Source: JANXSF01 sp043755435
GTDB taxonomy: Bacteria > Acidobacteriota > Terriglobia > Bryobacterales > Bryobacteraceae
Length of the DNA stretch: 64,000 nucleotides
Assembly (NCBI GenBank): GCA_043755435.1
Contig: JAYUSZ010000103.1
Span: 10,433 to 74,432 of the forward strand
Direction of reading: 5' to 3'
Position numbers and translations under genes: made by a program. Below are positions 8,398-17,529 of this stretch, in pieces. Position 1 is the first letter of the stretch. Each line of letters starts with the position of its first letter. Under the pieces are notes generated by a model. It was not told the origin of the DNA and did no database searches. It saw only the letters and a program-made list of their open reading frames with translations.

Positions 8398-10641
8398 ATG
8401 CCGATTGTGTCACTGGACCGGCTCCTCAAATATGTTAATTATGCCATCGCTACAGGCATCGTATTATTTGTAGCTGCCCTTTACTGGATTTTGTGGCGCC
8501 CATTGGCCCAAACAAATGGTACTGTGTTGGCCATCACAACAGACCGAGTTACCGTGCGTCGAGATAGGCTGGGGGTCCCCCACATAGATGCCACAAACCT
8601 GGACGATGCTTTTTTCGCCCAAGGCTACATCACTGCCCAAGACCGGCTCTGGCAAATGGATTCCCTGCGCCGCGCCGCCAACGGCGAACTGGCAGAAATT
8701 GTCGGACCCGCTGCTCTAGAAAATGACCGTGAATCACGCCAACTCCGCATTCGCCGCATCGCCTTTGATCAGGAACGGCAACTCGGTGATCCCGAGCGCC
8801 GCGTCTTCGCGGCTTACGCTCGCGGTGTGAATTACTTTATCGAAAAAAACCGCCGCAACCTACCAGTGGAGTTCACCGTTCTTAATTATGAACCGCAACC
8901 TTGGAGGACGGTTGATACCTTATCCATCGGACTGCTCATGTTCCGCTCTATGACCACCTCTTGGAAATCCGACTTGGTAAAACTGTCTATGCTCGACGGC
9001 GGCGATGCGGAAAAGGTTAAGCAGCTGTTCCCTCCCCGTACTGGCGATGAAACCCATCCCGGGTCCAACGCCTGGACTATCAGCGGTGCTCTCACTGCAT
9101 CCGGCAAGCCTATCCTCGCCTCCGATCCCCATTTGGAGTGGAGTTTCCCCGGCCTCTGGTACACCGCCCACATAAAAGCCCCGAATCTGAATGTCATCGG
9201 AGCATCCGTTCCTGGCGTCCCCGGCATCATCATCGGTCACAACGAAAAAATAGCCTGGGGCATGACCAACCTTCATTTTGACGTGCAGGATCTATATGCG
9301 GAAAAACTGCTCAGCACAACAGCCTATGAATTCCGTGGAAAAGCTGCCCCTCTAAAAGCCGAAACTGAGTTGATCCGCGTCAAAGGCGCCAGAACCGTGG
9401 AAGCAATTCAATACTCAACCATCCACGGCCCCATTATTCTGAACGAACCCAATCGTCAATACGCACTCCGCTGGATGGGTGCTCAAATCCCTGCCAATCC
9501 CTACGTGTTTCTGGAAGTGAACCGAGCCGCCGATTGGACCCAATTTCAAGCAGCCCTGCGCAACTACGCCGGCCCTTCAATGAACTTTGTCTACGCAGAC
9601 ACAGCTGGCAACATCGGCTACCAGGTTGCTGGCATGTTGCCGATCCGCAAGACTTTCGATGGAACAGTCCCCATGAACGGCCCCAGCGGCGAATTCGAAT
9701 GGGAAGGTACCGTCCCGTTTGAGGAACTGCCCAGCGAGTTCAATCCTGAATCTGGAATGATTGTCACCGCGAATCAAAATCCATTTCCGGAGGATTCGCC
9801 CTATCGAGTCAACGGCACCTTCGCCCCCTATTACCGCGCCCACCAAATTGAATTGCGTTTGGGAACAAAGAAAGGCTGGAAGCCAGAAGAAATGTTGGCT
9901 ATTCAAACCGACGTCTATTCCTCGTTTTCCCACTACCTTGGACAACAATTCGTAGCCGCTGTAGAAAAGCGGAAAGCTTCCAATCCGGCCCTCCAAGACG
10001 CCGTTAGAATTCTCAAACAATGGGATGGACAAATGCTCGAAGGGAAACCAGCACCTCTCATCGCAACGTTTCTATTCCAACACCTGCGCAAAGCCATTGC
10101 AGAAAAAGCATCGCCAGGAAAAGGCATCACTTACGAATTCAGCATCGCCCCAGCCGTGATGGAAAATCTACTCCGCGAAAGACCCGCCGACTGGTTCCCC
10201 GATTGGGACCAATTATTGCTCCGTGTTTTCGTCGACGCCATGGAGGAAGGCCTGCGCATTCAAGGACCCAACGTCAACAAATGGGACTATGGCCGATACA
10301 CCGAGATGACGTTAACCCATCCAGTGCTCAGCCGCATTCCTTTGCTGAATCGCGTGGGCTTCATCAACAATTACATCAACACTTCAACCGTCCCGATGCG
10401 CGGAGCCAGCACCACCGTGAAGCAGACCTCCCGCAGGTTAGGACCATCCATGCGATTCGTTGCCGATCTATCGCAATGGGACAAATCACTTAGCAACGTC
10501 ACCATAGGCCAGTCCGGGCAGATCTTGTCAAGGCATTATAAGGATCAATGGGAAAGTTACTTGGCAGGCCGTAGCTTCCCGCTCCCCTTTGATTCGCTCC
10601 CAGGAAACGAAATCCTAGTGCTCTCGCCCGCTGGCAAGTAG
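8398..10641 (+). CDS. Penicillin acylase family protein (peptidase S45, Ntn hydrolase)
   Basis: A 747-residue precursor with one N-terminal membrane or signal segment (about residues 15-34). The predicted alpha chain ends before HPGSNAW, where Ser223 is the expected N-terminal nucleophile of the beta chain after autocatalytic cleavage. Further family landmarks are PHLEWS, the GVPGIIIGHNEKIAWGMTN block, and IVTANQNPFP. Family enzymes hydrolyse amides such as penicillins or acyl-homoserine lactones in the periplasm; the specific substrate is unknown here. I use the ATG at 8398; a GTG at 8377 is an alternative. The last 27 nt overlap the convergent glycosyltransferase gene. Confidence 0.92.
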   Translation: MPIVSLDRLLKYVNYAIATGIVLFVAALYWILWRPLAQTNGTVLAITTDRVTVRRDRLGVPHIDATNLDDAFFAQGYITAQDRLWQMDSLRRAANGELAEIVGPAALENDRESRQLRIRRIAFDQERQLGDPERRVFAAYARGVNYFIEKNRRNLPVEFTVLNYEPQPWRTVDTLSIGLLMFRSMTTSWKSDLVKLSMLDGGDAEKVKQLFPPRTGDETHPGSNAWTISGALTASGKPILASDPHLEWSFPGLWYTAHIKAPNLNVIGASVPGVPGIIIGHNEKIAWGMTNLHFDVQDLYAEKLLSTTAYEFRGKAAPLKAETELIRVKGARTVEAIQYSTIHGPIILNEPNRQYALRWMGAQIPANPYVFLEVNRAADWTQFQAALRNYAGPSMNFVYADTAGNIGYQVAGMLPIRKTFDGTVPMNGPSGEFEWEGTVPFEELPSEFNPESGMIVTANQNPFPEDSPYRVNGTFAPYYRAHQIELRLGTKKGWKPEEMLAIQTDVYSSFSHYLGQQFVAAVEKRKASNPALQDAVRILKQWDGQMLEGKPAPLIATFLFQHLRKAIAEKASPGKGITYEFSIAPAVMENLLRERPADWFPDWDQLLLRVFVDAMEEGLRIQGPNVNKWDYGRYTEMTLTHPVLSRIPLLNRVGFINNYINTSTVPMRGASTTVKQTSRRLGPSMRFVADLSQWDKSLSNVTIGQSGQILSRHYKDQWESYLAGRSFPLPFDSLPGNEILVLSPAGK

Positions 10642-11754
10642 TTCAAACTTTCCGTCAGCCAGCAGCTTGTAGGGGATCCCTCGCCACACTATCGTGTTGC
10701 CAAAGAACCCGGCTAGCCAAAACAAAAAACTAGCCAAGTCTTGCAAAGGCACCAGGAGCCAAAGTCGGCTACTCAGGGGATCCTTCAAGATTGCCGACGC
10801 CGTAGCCGCCCCAGCAGCAGCCCGCACTAATGCGGTTACGCAAAGCACCGGCCACCAACCCGGGGCCCATAGAACCAGCAGCAACGCCAATGGCAGCGGG
10901 TTGGTAAACAGTTGCCCAATGTATCCCGCCGGCCGCGAACGCCTTGTTGATCGATTCCATCGAATGCGATGCGACGCATTGGTCTTCAGCGATTCGCTCC
11001 CAATGCGGTGTTCAACAACATAACTCGAAAGCGCCACCCCATGCCCTGCCTCCGCGGCAAACTGCCCCAACACAAAATCCTCCGCCAGATACTGCCGCAA
11101 AAGATCCCAGCCACCAATCGCTTCAATCACACTGCGTCTGGCGGCAATCGTCGGTCCTACAGCAAAGCGCATACCCTCCAGCATTCGGGCCACCACAATC
11201 CCACCCAAGAATTCGGTGTTCATCCCCAGCGCTTCCAGCGTCGACCAAAACGATTTTCCCGGCACTGCCCGGTATGGACAAGTAGTAACCCCCAGTTTGT
11301 CGTCAGTGAACTCTGCCGCAATCACGCGCAGCATGGATGGAGTCACTCGAATGTCGCTATCACTCATCACCAGCAAATCGTTGGCCGCCGCTTTCATCAT
11401 CAAATCGAGGCTCCAAACTTTGGCATTCGGCCAAGGCGGCTCACCTCCTAGCAGTATGCGCGAAGGTACATCCGGATACCGTTGGCAAATCTGCTTCACC
11501 AACCCATAGGCTGGATCATCCGAAGTTCGGAATGCCAACAGAATTTCAAAGTGAGGATAATCCTGTTCGAAGAAACTGGTCAGGTTTTGCTCAAGCCCAT
11601 CGTCCAACCCATGCAAGGGCTTCAGGATGCTGATCGGAGGAAATGTTTGTGGAGGATTAATCGGAGCGGCGGCAAGATATTTCCTCGCCGCCACAATTAC
11701 CAGAATGCAATATACCAGCGACCCAGTAACCAAGGCCGCAAGAATGTAGGTCAC
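10615..11754 (-). CDS. hpnI: Glycosyltransferase family 21 (ceramide-glucosyltransferase-like, HpnI type)
   Basis: A 379-residue membrane glycosyltransferase beginning with GTG at 11754. A hydrophobic anchor occupies residues 3-25, followed by ISILKPLHGLDDGLEQNL and ILLAFRTSDDPA. A catalytic-type Asp motif (SDSDIRV) and a later processive-like segment ending RIRWNRSTRR follow, then several C-terminal hydrophobic helices. This is the layout of bacterial GT21 enzymes such as HpnI, which add N-acetylglucosamine to bacteriohopanetetrol; hopanoid synthesis is common in acidobacteria. No other hopanoid gene is in the window, so the HpnI name is provisional and a generic GT2/GT21 role remains possible. 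It follows thrS by 4 nt on the same strand. Confidence 0.75.
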   Translation of the reverse strand: MTYILAALVTGSLVYCILVIVAARKYLAAAPINPPQTFPPISILKPLHGLDDGLEQNLTSFFEQDYPHFEILLAFRTSDDPAYGLVKQICQRYPDVPSRILLGGEPPWPNAKVWSLDLMMKAAANDLLVMSDSDIRVTPSMLRVIAAEFTDDKLGVTTCPYRAVPGKSFWSTLEALGMNTEFLGGIVVARMLEGMRFAVGPTIAARRSVIEAIGGWDLLRQYLAEDFVLGQFAAEAGHGVALSSYVVEHRIGSESLKTNASHRIRWNRSTRRSRPAGYIGQLFTNPLPLALLLVLWAPGWWPVLCVTALVRAAAGAATASAILKDPLSSRLWLLVPLQDLASFLFWLAGFFGNTIVWRGIPYKLLADGKFELLASGREH

Positions 11755-11758
11755 AAAA

Positions 11759-13693
11759 CTAATCCGTAGTTTGCTTAGATTCGATCTTCTGTTGCACTTC
11801 AGCCATAAAATCGGCCAGCGGTTTCACACCAAGATCACCCAGCTTGCGATGCCTTACAGATACCGCACCCTGCTCAGCCTCACGGCCTCCCAGCACCAGC
11901 ATGTAAGGAATTTTCTGCATCTGCGCGTCGCGAATTTTCAAATTCACTTTCTCGCTACGTTCATCCAGCCAAACCCGAACCCCAGCATCAGCCAGGTGAT
12001 TCTTCACCTGCCGCGCATAGTCCATCTGCCTGTCAGTAATCGGAAGCACAGCCACTTGAATTGGAGCCAGCCAGATTGGGAATGCCCCGGCATAATGTTC
12101 CACCAGGATGCCAAAAAACCGTTCCACTGATCCGAACAACGCACGATGCACCATCAACGGTTGATGCTTCTTACCATCATCCGCAATGTATTCCAAGCCA
12201 AAACGGCGAGGAAGCGTGAAGTCGAACTGAACCGTGGAGAGCTGCCACAAACGGCCAATGGCATCCACCAGTTTCATATCGATCTTCGGCCCGTAAAAAG
12301 CAGCCTCATCGGTCATCACCCGGACTTTCAATCCCAACCGTTCAGTAGCCGATTTCAATGCATTTTCCGCCAACGCCCACTGATCGGGAGTGCCATCATA
12401 CTTACCGCTGACGCCATTGTCCCAAGTGGACAACTCAGCCTCATACTTCTCAAATCCAAACGCCTTCAAAGTGTCAATCGCAAACTGCAGGCAATTCACA
12501 ACTTCGTCTTCAACCTGTTCCGGAGTGCAGAAAATGTGAGCGTCGTCCTGCGTGAATCCGCGCACTCGCAACAGCCCGTGCATGGTCCCGCTGCGTTCGT
12601 AACGATAGACAGTTCCAAGTTCGCCCAAACGCACTGGCAGATCGCGATAGCTCTTCGGCTTATCAGCGTATATCAAAATGTGGAACGGACAGTTCATCGG
12701 CTTAAGCTGATATTCAGCATCATCCAATTCCATGGCCTTGAACATGTTCTGGTTATAGAAATTAAAGTGGCCGGAAGTCTTCCACAAATCGATCTTCGCA
12801 ACGTGCGGGGTGTAGACCAGCGAATACCCGCGCGCCACATACTGATCGCGCATCCAGTCTTCCATCAACCGCCGAACCGTTCCGCCTTTGGGATGGAAAA
12901 ATATCAGTCCTGGCCCTGCAAGATCCTGAATGCTGAACAAATCCAATTCCTGTCCCAGCCGCCGATGATCACGGCGCTTCGCTTCTTCCAGCCGCGCTAC
13001 GTATTCATCCAGATCTTTGGTGGAAAAGAACGCAGTGCCATAAATCCTTTGCAACTGCTTGTTCTTTTCATCACCCTTCCAATAAGCACCGGCGATTGAT
13101 TGCAACTTGAATGCTTTAATCCGATCAGTAGAAGGCACGTGCGGTCCGCGGCAAAAGTCAATGAAATTCGGCCCCAGCGTGTACTCGCTAAAAGTTTCCC
13201 CAGCGCGTTCGGCAATCAACTCACACTTCATCCAGGCGGAAGCATATTTCCGCAATCCTTCTTCCTTGCCCGTGGTGACTCGTTCGTAGGGTAGATTGCG
13301 TTTCTGAATCTCCCACATCTTGGCCTCGATTTTTTCAAGGTCTTCAGGAGTGAATTTCTCAGCACGATCGAAGTCATAGTAAAATCCGTTTTCAATCGGC
13401 GGACCAATGCCCAGTTGCGTCTCAGGCCAAAGCTCCAGCACCGATAAGGCAAGCAGGTGCGCCGTGGAGTGTCGGTAAACTTCCAACGCCTCCGGATTCT
13501 TAGTTGTGAGAATCTGCAAGGTCGCATCGCCTTCAAAAGGGCGAGTCAAATCAAAAAGCTCACTGTTGACACGGGCCACAATCGCGTCTTGTGCAAGGCG
13601 CGGACTGATCGACTGCGCCACGTCAAGGGGCCGGGAGCCGGCAGGAACGGTCTTTACGCTGCCATCCGGCAGAGTAATGGAATAGCTGCTCAT
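11759..13693 (-). CDS. thrS: Threonyl-tRNA synthetase
   Basis: A 644-residue class II aminoacyl-tRNA synthetase. In order: TGS domain (residues 1-65, beginning SSYSITLPDGS), the editing domain with HSTAHLLALSVLELWP (the HxxxH metal motif), the second additional domain up to about residue 245, the catalytic core with RLMEDWMRDQY, MNCPFHILIY and motif 2 around YRYERSGTMHGLLRVRGFTQDDAH, and an anticodon-binding domain ending in KIPYMLVLGGREAEQGAVSVR. I chose the ATG at 13693 because the TGS domain starts right there; the longer frame to 13759 adds residues with no family match. It charges tRNA-Thr and edits Ser-tRNA-Thr. No T-box leader was recognised in the 44-nt gap upstream. Confidence 0.97.
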   Translation of the reverse strand: MSSYSITLPDGSVKTVPAGSRPLDVAQSISPRLAQDAIVARVNSELFDLTRPFEGDATLQILTTKNPEALEVYRHSTAHLLALSVLELWPETQLGIGPPIENGFYYDFDRAEKFTPEDLEKIEAKMWEIQKRNLPYERVTTGKEEGLRKYASAWMKCELIAERAGETFSEYTLGPNFIDFCRGPHVPSTDRIKAFKLQSIAGAYWKGDEKNKQLQRIYGTAFFSTKDLDEYVARLEEAKRRDHRRLGQELDLFSIQDLAGPGLIFFHPKGGTVRRLMEDWMRDQYVARGYSLVYTPHVAKIDLWKTSGHFNFYNQNMFKAMELDDAEYQLKPMNCPFHILIYADKPKSYRDLPVRLGELGTVYRYERSGTMHGLLRVRGFTQDDAHIFCTPEQVEDEVVNCLQFAIDTLKAFGFEKYEAELSTWDNGVSGKYDGTPDQWALAENALKSATERLGLKVRVMTDEAAFYGPKIDMKLVDAIGRLWQLSTVQFDFTLPRRFGLEYIADDGKKHQPLMVHRALFGSVERFFGILVEHYAGAFPIWLAPIQVAVLPITDRQMDYARQVKNHLADAGVRVWLDERSEKVNLKIRDAQMQKIPYMLVLGGREAEQGAVSVRHRKLGDLGVKPLADFMAEVQQKIESKQTTD

Positions 13694-13737
13694 ATAGTTG
13701 AAATTCCAGGGTATCACGCTGGGTATCCGCCCGCCTG

Positions 13738-14349
13738 CTATGAACGAAGCTTTACCCATGAATCATAGTTCTTCGGTCCATCAATCTCCTTAACTTCTCT
13801 CCACGCGCTAATCGCCTGCTCTCTTTTCGCATCTTTCTCACCAGCAAGAAAATCGCTCAGGAAATTGATGTAGCAGTCATACGGAATCTTTGCAAAAGGC
13901 TCTCTTGTCAAATTCAGCCGGACGTACTCTTTCACCAAATCTCCATAGGTAATTGCGCCTTTCGCTAATTGCTCTTCTCTCCACCGATTGAGGCGGTAAC
14001 GCACTCCAGATTTTCGCGTCATTCCCGGAGACAACTTCCGGCCTTCCCTATCAAGAAAATCCTTCGTTTCCGTGTCGTTTGTGTAAACCACAATAGGAAG
14101 ACTTAAGTGCAGCCCATGCTCTACGTCTTTGCAACTGGATCGGGAAGAGTTCCTCTTGGAAGGACGCTCAATTCTGCCCGAGTTTAGAAACATCCGAATG
14201 GCTCTCTCAATCTCATCCTTGCGCAAATTGTTGGACCTTGGAATCCCAATTATCCTTGCGAATTTCTTCAACTCAGTCGCGTACCAATACCCGTTGTCAA
14301 ACTGATCCAACGTCATTTTCGATGATAAATTGCACTTCTTCGCTTTCAT
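13738..14349 (-). CDS. SAP-domain protein (DUF6434-like), function unknown
   Basis: The 203-residue protein has an N-terminal SAP-like helix-extended-loop-helix (about residues 20-60, TELKKFARIIG then LRKDEIERAIR). Its C-terminal half has the pattern GVRYRLNRWREEQ, ITYGDLVKEYVRLN, YINFLSDF, AWREVK and YDSWVK, which I associate with small SAP-containing bacterial proteins annotated DUF6434. SAP motifs usually bind DNA or RNA. The gene overlaps the upstream membrane-protein gene by 4 nt (ATGA) and precedes thrS by 44 nt, so it probably sits in the same transcript. No catalytic motif is visible. The domain names are from memory and should be treated as moderate. Confidence 0.6.
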   Translation of the reverse strand: MKAKKCNLSSKMTLDQFDNGYWYATELKKFARIIGIPRSNNLRKDEIERAIRMFLNSGRIERPSKRNSSRSSCKDVEHGLHLSLPIVVYTNDTETKDFLDREGRKLSPGMTRKSGVRYRLNRWREEQLAKGAITYGDLVKEYVRLNLTREPFAKIPYDCYINFLSDFLAGEKDAKREQAISAWREVKEIDGPKNYDSWVKLRS

Positions 14350-15896
14350 AAACTCCCTGGCACAGGCTTCAGCAATCGCGATCTACTATCCCATTGAAAC
14401 CTCGCCACTGCGGCCCCCGCTTCGCACAATGGAAGACTCGCGCAGGTTCGAATCGTTACCCGTGGCATCCCCCTACGAAGCCTGTCCTCTAACTCCGATG
14501 CAAAATAGAAGACCCCATTTGGCGCAGCAGGCACACCAATCAACAGCACTTCAGTTGCCGGCCCAACCGTACGTCGAACCAGTTCCACATTCCTGTCCGT
14601 ATGCCCAAGTAAATCTTGATAGACCCATATGTTGACACTCAGCGCAGAAATCTGCACGGCCAAAAATACCGATGTGAAAAGCGTCCGTCGAGAAGTCCCC
14701 CGCATAGCTACCGCCAGAAATATTGCAGTCCAAATAGATGGCCAATACAGATTTCTGGTGTGCTGTAACGAAGGATTGATCCAGCCAATCACGCTGATTG
14801 CAGGAAGTGCGCTAACTATCGTGAGCCATGCCAGCGCGCGCGTTGCTGAAGGACCGCGATAAGCCGTCGCCCAAAACACAACCAGACCAGCGTATGCAAT
14901 CGCAATTAACCTTGCCCACAGCGATTCCATCGTTGTATTAATTCCAAACACCGGCAGCGTTAGGGAATTCACCACCATCGAATAAAATGATTTCAGAGTT
15001 ACCGCGTTCCCCGTGTACCCACCAATGCCGCCAACCACCGCATACCGAACCGCAACCAATAAAACCGTGCAACAAAGCAAGGACAATAGGAACGGCATCG
15101 CACTCCGCCTGCGGTTGACCAAAGGCTTCAAAGCAACAAGCATAGGTACAATCAGCACAGTCGAATAAGCAGTTTCCTTGTTCAGCACAGCAATCACATA
15201 ACTAAGCAATCCCAGTCCGCCGGACCACCATGACCTCGCCCCCAAGGATTCCCAATACTCCAAAAACAGCAGTAATGAAATCAACCCAAAAGCCGCAGCC
15301 AACAAATCAAACCGCGCCGCCGGCCAAAGCACCGCCTCAAAATGACAACCTGCAACTCCAAATAAAAGTGCCGCCGCACTGCCAGTCCAAACTCCGAATC
15401 CAAGCCTTATCGCCAACATTCCTATTAGTACGCAGTTCAACACATGGAGCCCAATACTCTGCAAGTGATAGCCCCACAAAGCAGCACCAAAGATCTGGTA
15501 ATCAAGCGCAAAACTCAGAAACGCTAAGGGCCTATACATGCCATCCGGTTGCCGTTCTACAAACAGTCGCCACACATCGGACCAGGAGTTCAAACTTGCA
15601 CCAATGTGCCGATGAGTCCAATCATAATGCGAAAAGTTAATGGATAAAGCAGGACTGTAAACTGCACTAACTATGCAAACCAGCACAAAAATAAAAGGAC
15701 CACCCAACCGTCCGCGCTTTTCCAATTTCGTGTCCGTCCCCTGATTTGCCAACAAAAAATACAGAACAAGAGCGCCGTTCAGCAGCAACAGGGGTTTGTA
15801 TGGGTTCTGCGGGGGAAAACAAAATCCACTAAATTGAACCAGATATTCACCGGTCGGAAACGTGGAGGCAACAACATTAACAGCAAGAATGAGCAA
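14346..15896 (-). CDS. Polytopic membrane protein, PMT/glycosyltransferase-39-like
   Basis: A 516-residue protein with about ten to twelve hydrophobic segments. After the first helices comes a soluble loop ending MYRPLAFLSFALDYQIFG and then YHLQSIGLHVLN. This pattern is typical of GT-C proteins of the dolichyl-phosphate-mannose-protein mannosyltransferase type found in TPR-linked acidobacterial and planctomycetal proteins. A DWTH segment in the first loop could supply the acidic residues GT-C enzymes need. There is no TPR tail here; the C-terminal about 110 residues look like a small periplasmic domain. It would transfer a sugar from a lipid carrier to protein or glycan at the membrane. The 3' end overlaps the SAP gene by 4 nt. 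Confidence 0.6.
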   Translation of the reverse strand: MLILAVNVVASTFPTGEYLVQFSGFCFPPQNPYKPLLLLNGALVLYFLLANQGTDTKLEKRGRLGGPFIFVLVCIVSAVYSPALSINFSHYDWTHRHIGASLNSWSDVWRLFVERQPDGMYRPLAFLSFALDYQIFGAALWGYHLQSIGLHVLNCVLIGMLAIRLGFGVWTGSAAALLFGVAGCHFEAVLWPAARFDLLAAAFGLISLLLFLEYWESLGARSWWSGGLGLLSYVIAVLNKETAYSTVLIVPMLVALKPLVNRRRSAMPFLLSLLCCTVLLVAVRYAVVGGIGGYTGNAVTLKSFYSMVVNSLTLPVFGINTTMESLWARLIAIAYAGLVVFWATAYRGPSATRALAWLTIVSALPAISVIGWINPSLQHTRNLYWPSIWTAIFLAVAMRGTSRRTLFTSVFLAVQISALSVNIWVYQDLLGHTDRNVELVRRTVGPATEVLLIGVPAAPNGVFYFASELEDRLRRGMPRVTIRTCASLPLCEAGAAVARFQWDSRSRLLKPVPGSL

Positions 15897-16039
15897 TGCC
15901 CAAAAACCACAAGGAATGAATTCGCATCAGGCTTTGATTAAGATCGCGTCCGCATTTTCATTTTAACCGAGTTTCACAATTTCCTTTTACACTTCCAATC
16001 ATCCCAAGCGCTTTATGTTACATTGGTTCGGTCCTTAGC

Positions 16040-17512
16040 ATGTCTTTACAGATCTTCCTGGAAGGCCGCTTTCTTGGCATTGAACGCTTTCTATCCGAAG
16101 CGCCAGATTCCAATGAATCGAGTCTAGAAACACGCTCCTTATGGCTCAGTCTCGCCAGTGAGATCATTCCCCGTGCCTTGTTGAAAGAGCTCGGCCTCGC
16201 TCCCATTCTGTTAGGATTTTCCAGCTCCGGTTACTTCCTTTTAGTGCTCCCCGAAGAAACCCGCTCCGACGCTGAACTGTTCCTCCTGAAAGCCAGCGAA
16301 GCCATCACCTCCATCTCCTTCGGCCAACTGCGGCTCATCTATTCCGCAACAGAAAACTTGGGCGAATGGGCCAACGTCCGCAAGCGCTTGGAAGACGATC
16401 TTTCCCGCAAAGCGAACACTCCCCTTGCAACCGCAGGTCTCGCTCATTTCTCGCATCAGCCCAATATCGCCACATCCGCCCACCCGCTGGATCACGCGTG
16501 GCTCACCGCTATGCGGTCCTCGAAGTCAGCAGGCTGGAATCCGGAATTGCCCGCCAATATTCTCCCAACCGGCGGTAAACATCAATGGCCGCTGGCCGAT
16601 GCACCCGACATCATTCCGCTAGCCCGTCACGCCGCACCCAGCGAAAGTTCCAACACCTTCGCCACTCCTGAAATTTTTGCAGCCCGTGCCGATGGCGCAC
16701 ACGCATGGGGCGTCCTGCGCGGTAACGTAGACAATTTCCTCGCCCGCCTGGAAAGCGCAAATTCCATTGAAGACTACATCCGCATCTCCGTCGTCTTCAA
16801 ACAATTCTTCGCCGGAGAATTGGAAGTTGCCTGCTCACTTCCTGAGTTCTGGCAAAAGACAACAATCCTTTTCACCGGTGGCGACGAATTCGCAGTCCAC
16901 GGAAGTTGGGACGCACTAATTGCCCTCGCTCGCGAAATTGACCGGCTCTTTGAACGCTTCACTTCCGAAACTTTGGCGGACTTCCCTGGCCCTGAAGCCA
17001 AAACCATTACCATGGCCTTGGCATTAGGTCGTCAAGGGGAATCCCTTGGCGAAGTCTACCGGGAAGCTGGCCGCAAACTAGATGCCGCCAAAGCAATGGG
17101 CAAGGGTCGATTCCAATTGTTCGGCCGTTCCGTGGAATGGAAAGAACTAGTCGAAGCCTCAGCACTGGCTGGCCGCATGACCAAAATCGTCAGCGATTAC
17201 AACTGTTCCTCAGCGTTTCTTGATGAGTTGGCTGGCTTCTATCGCGAGAGCCTTCTTGAAGAAGCCGGTGGCGGCGTTGTAATGCGCAAGAAGGAAAAAC
17301 GTTTCGACAGGCCTTGGCGATTTTATCGCCGTTTGAATTCAGTTCTAGAACCGGCGCGTGCCATGAATCCGCAGCGCATGCGCGAATTTGAACGCCGTAA
17401 AACAAGTTTGATTGAAGAATTAATTTCCCGGGGATCCGCTGGACGTCGTTTAAGACCCTCAGGCCGTGTTGCCCTTGAATGGGCCCGCCTGACAGTTGAA
17501 ACTTCGAGCTAG
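16040..17512 (+). CDS. cas10: Cas10/Csm1, large subunit of a type III-A CRISPR complex; HD domain absent
   Basis: The 490-residue protein starts directly in the first Palm domain: GIERFLSEA (residues 13-21) corresponds to the GIQxFIF strand of Cas10. A second Palm domain follows, with WGVLRGNVDNFL (223-234), the helix containing VVFKQFFAG, and FTGGDEFAVHGSW (278-290). The GGDE at 280-283 is the cyclase-type motif that in other Cas10 proteins makes cyclic oligoadenylate when target RNA is bound. The C-terminal helical domain D4 fills residues about 370-490. Csm1 is usually 750-850 residues with an N-terminal HD DNase; that domain and the Cys-rich zinc insertion are missing. The first Asp of the D-x-D pair is Asn here (GNVD), which may lower cyclase activity. 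It heads a five-gene operon. Confidence 0.9.
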   Translation: MSLQIFLEGRFLGIERFLSEAPDSNESSLETRSLWLSLASEIIPRALLKELGLAPILLGFSSSGYFLLVLPEETRSDAELFLLKASEAITSISFGQLRLIYSATENLGEWANVRKRLEDDLSRKANTPLATAGLAHFSHQPNIATSAHPLDHAWLTAMRSSKSAGWNPELPANILPTGGKHQWPLADAPDIIPLARHAAPSESSNTFATPEIFAARADGAHAWGVLRGNVDNFLARLESANSIEDYIRISVVFKQFFAGELEVACSLPEFWQKTTILFTGGDEFAVHGSWDALIALAREIDRLFERFTSETLADFPGPEAKTITMALALGRQGESLGEVYREAGRKLDAAKAMGKGRFQLFGRSVEWKELVEASALAGRMTKIVSDYNCSSAFLDELAGFYRESLLEEAGGGVVMRKKEKRFDRPWRFYRRLNSVLEPARAMNPQRMREFERRKTSLIEELISRGSAGRRLRPSGRVALEWARLTVETSS

Positions 17513-17529
17513 CAAGGGAAGGAGACACT

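Noticed and set aside
12146..13099. A 317-codon plus-strand frame opposite thrS
   Set aside because: It lies wholly antisense to a clear ThrRS gene and shows no family motif.
15897..16039. Sigma-70 promoter ahead of cas10
   Set aside because: TTTACA and TATGTT boxes are present but about 22 nt apart, outside normal spacing; a promoter must exist here but I cannot place it.
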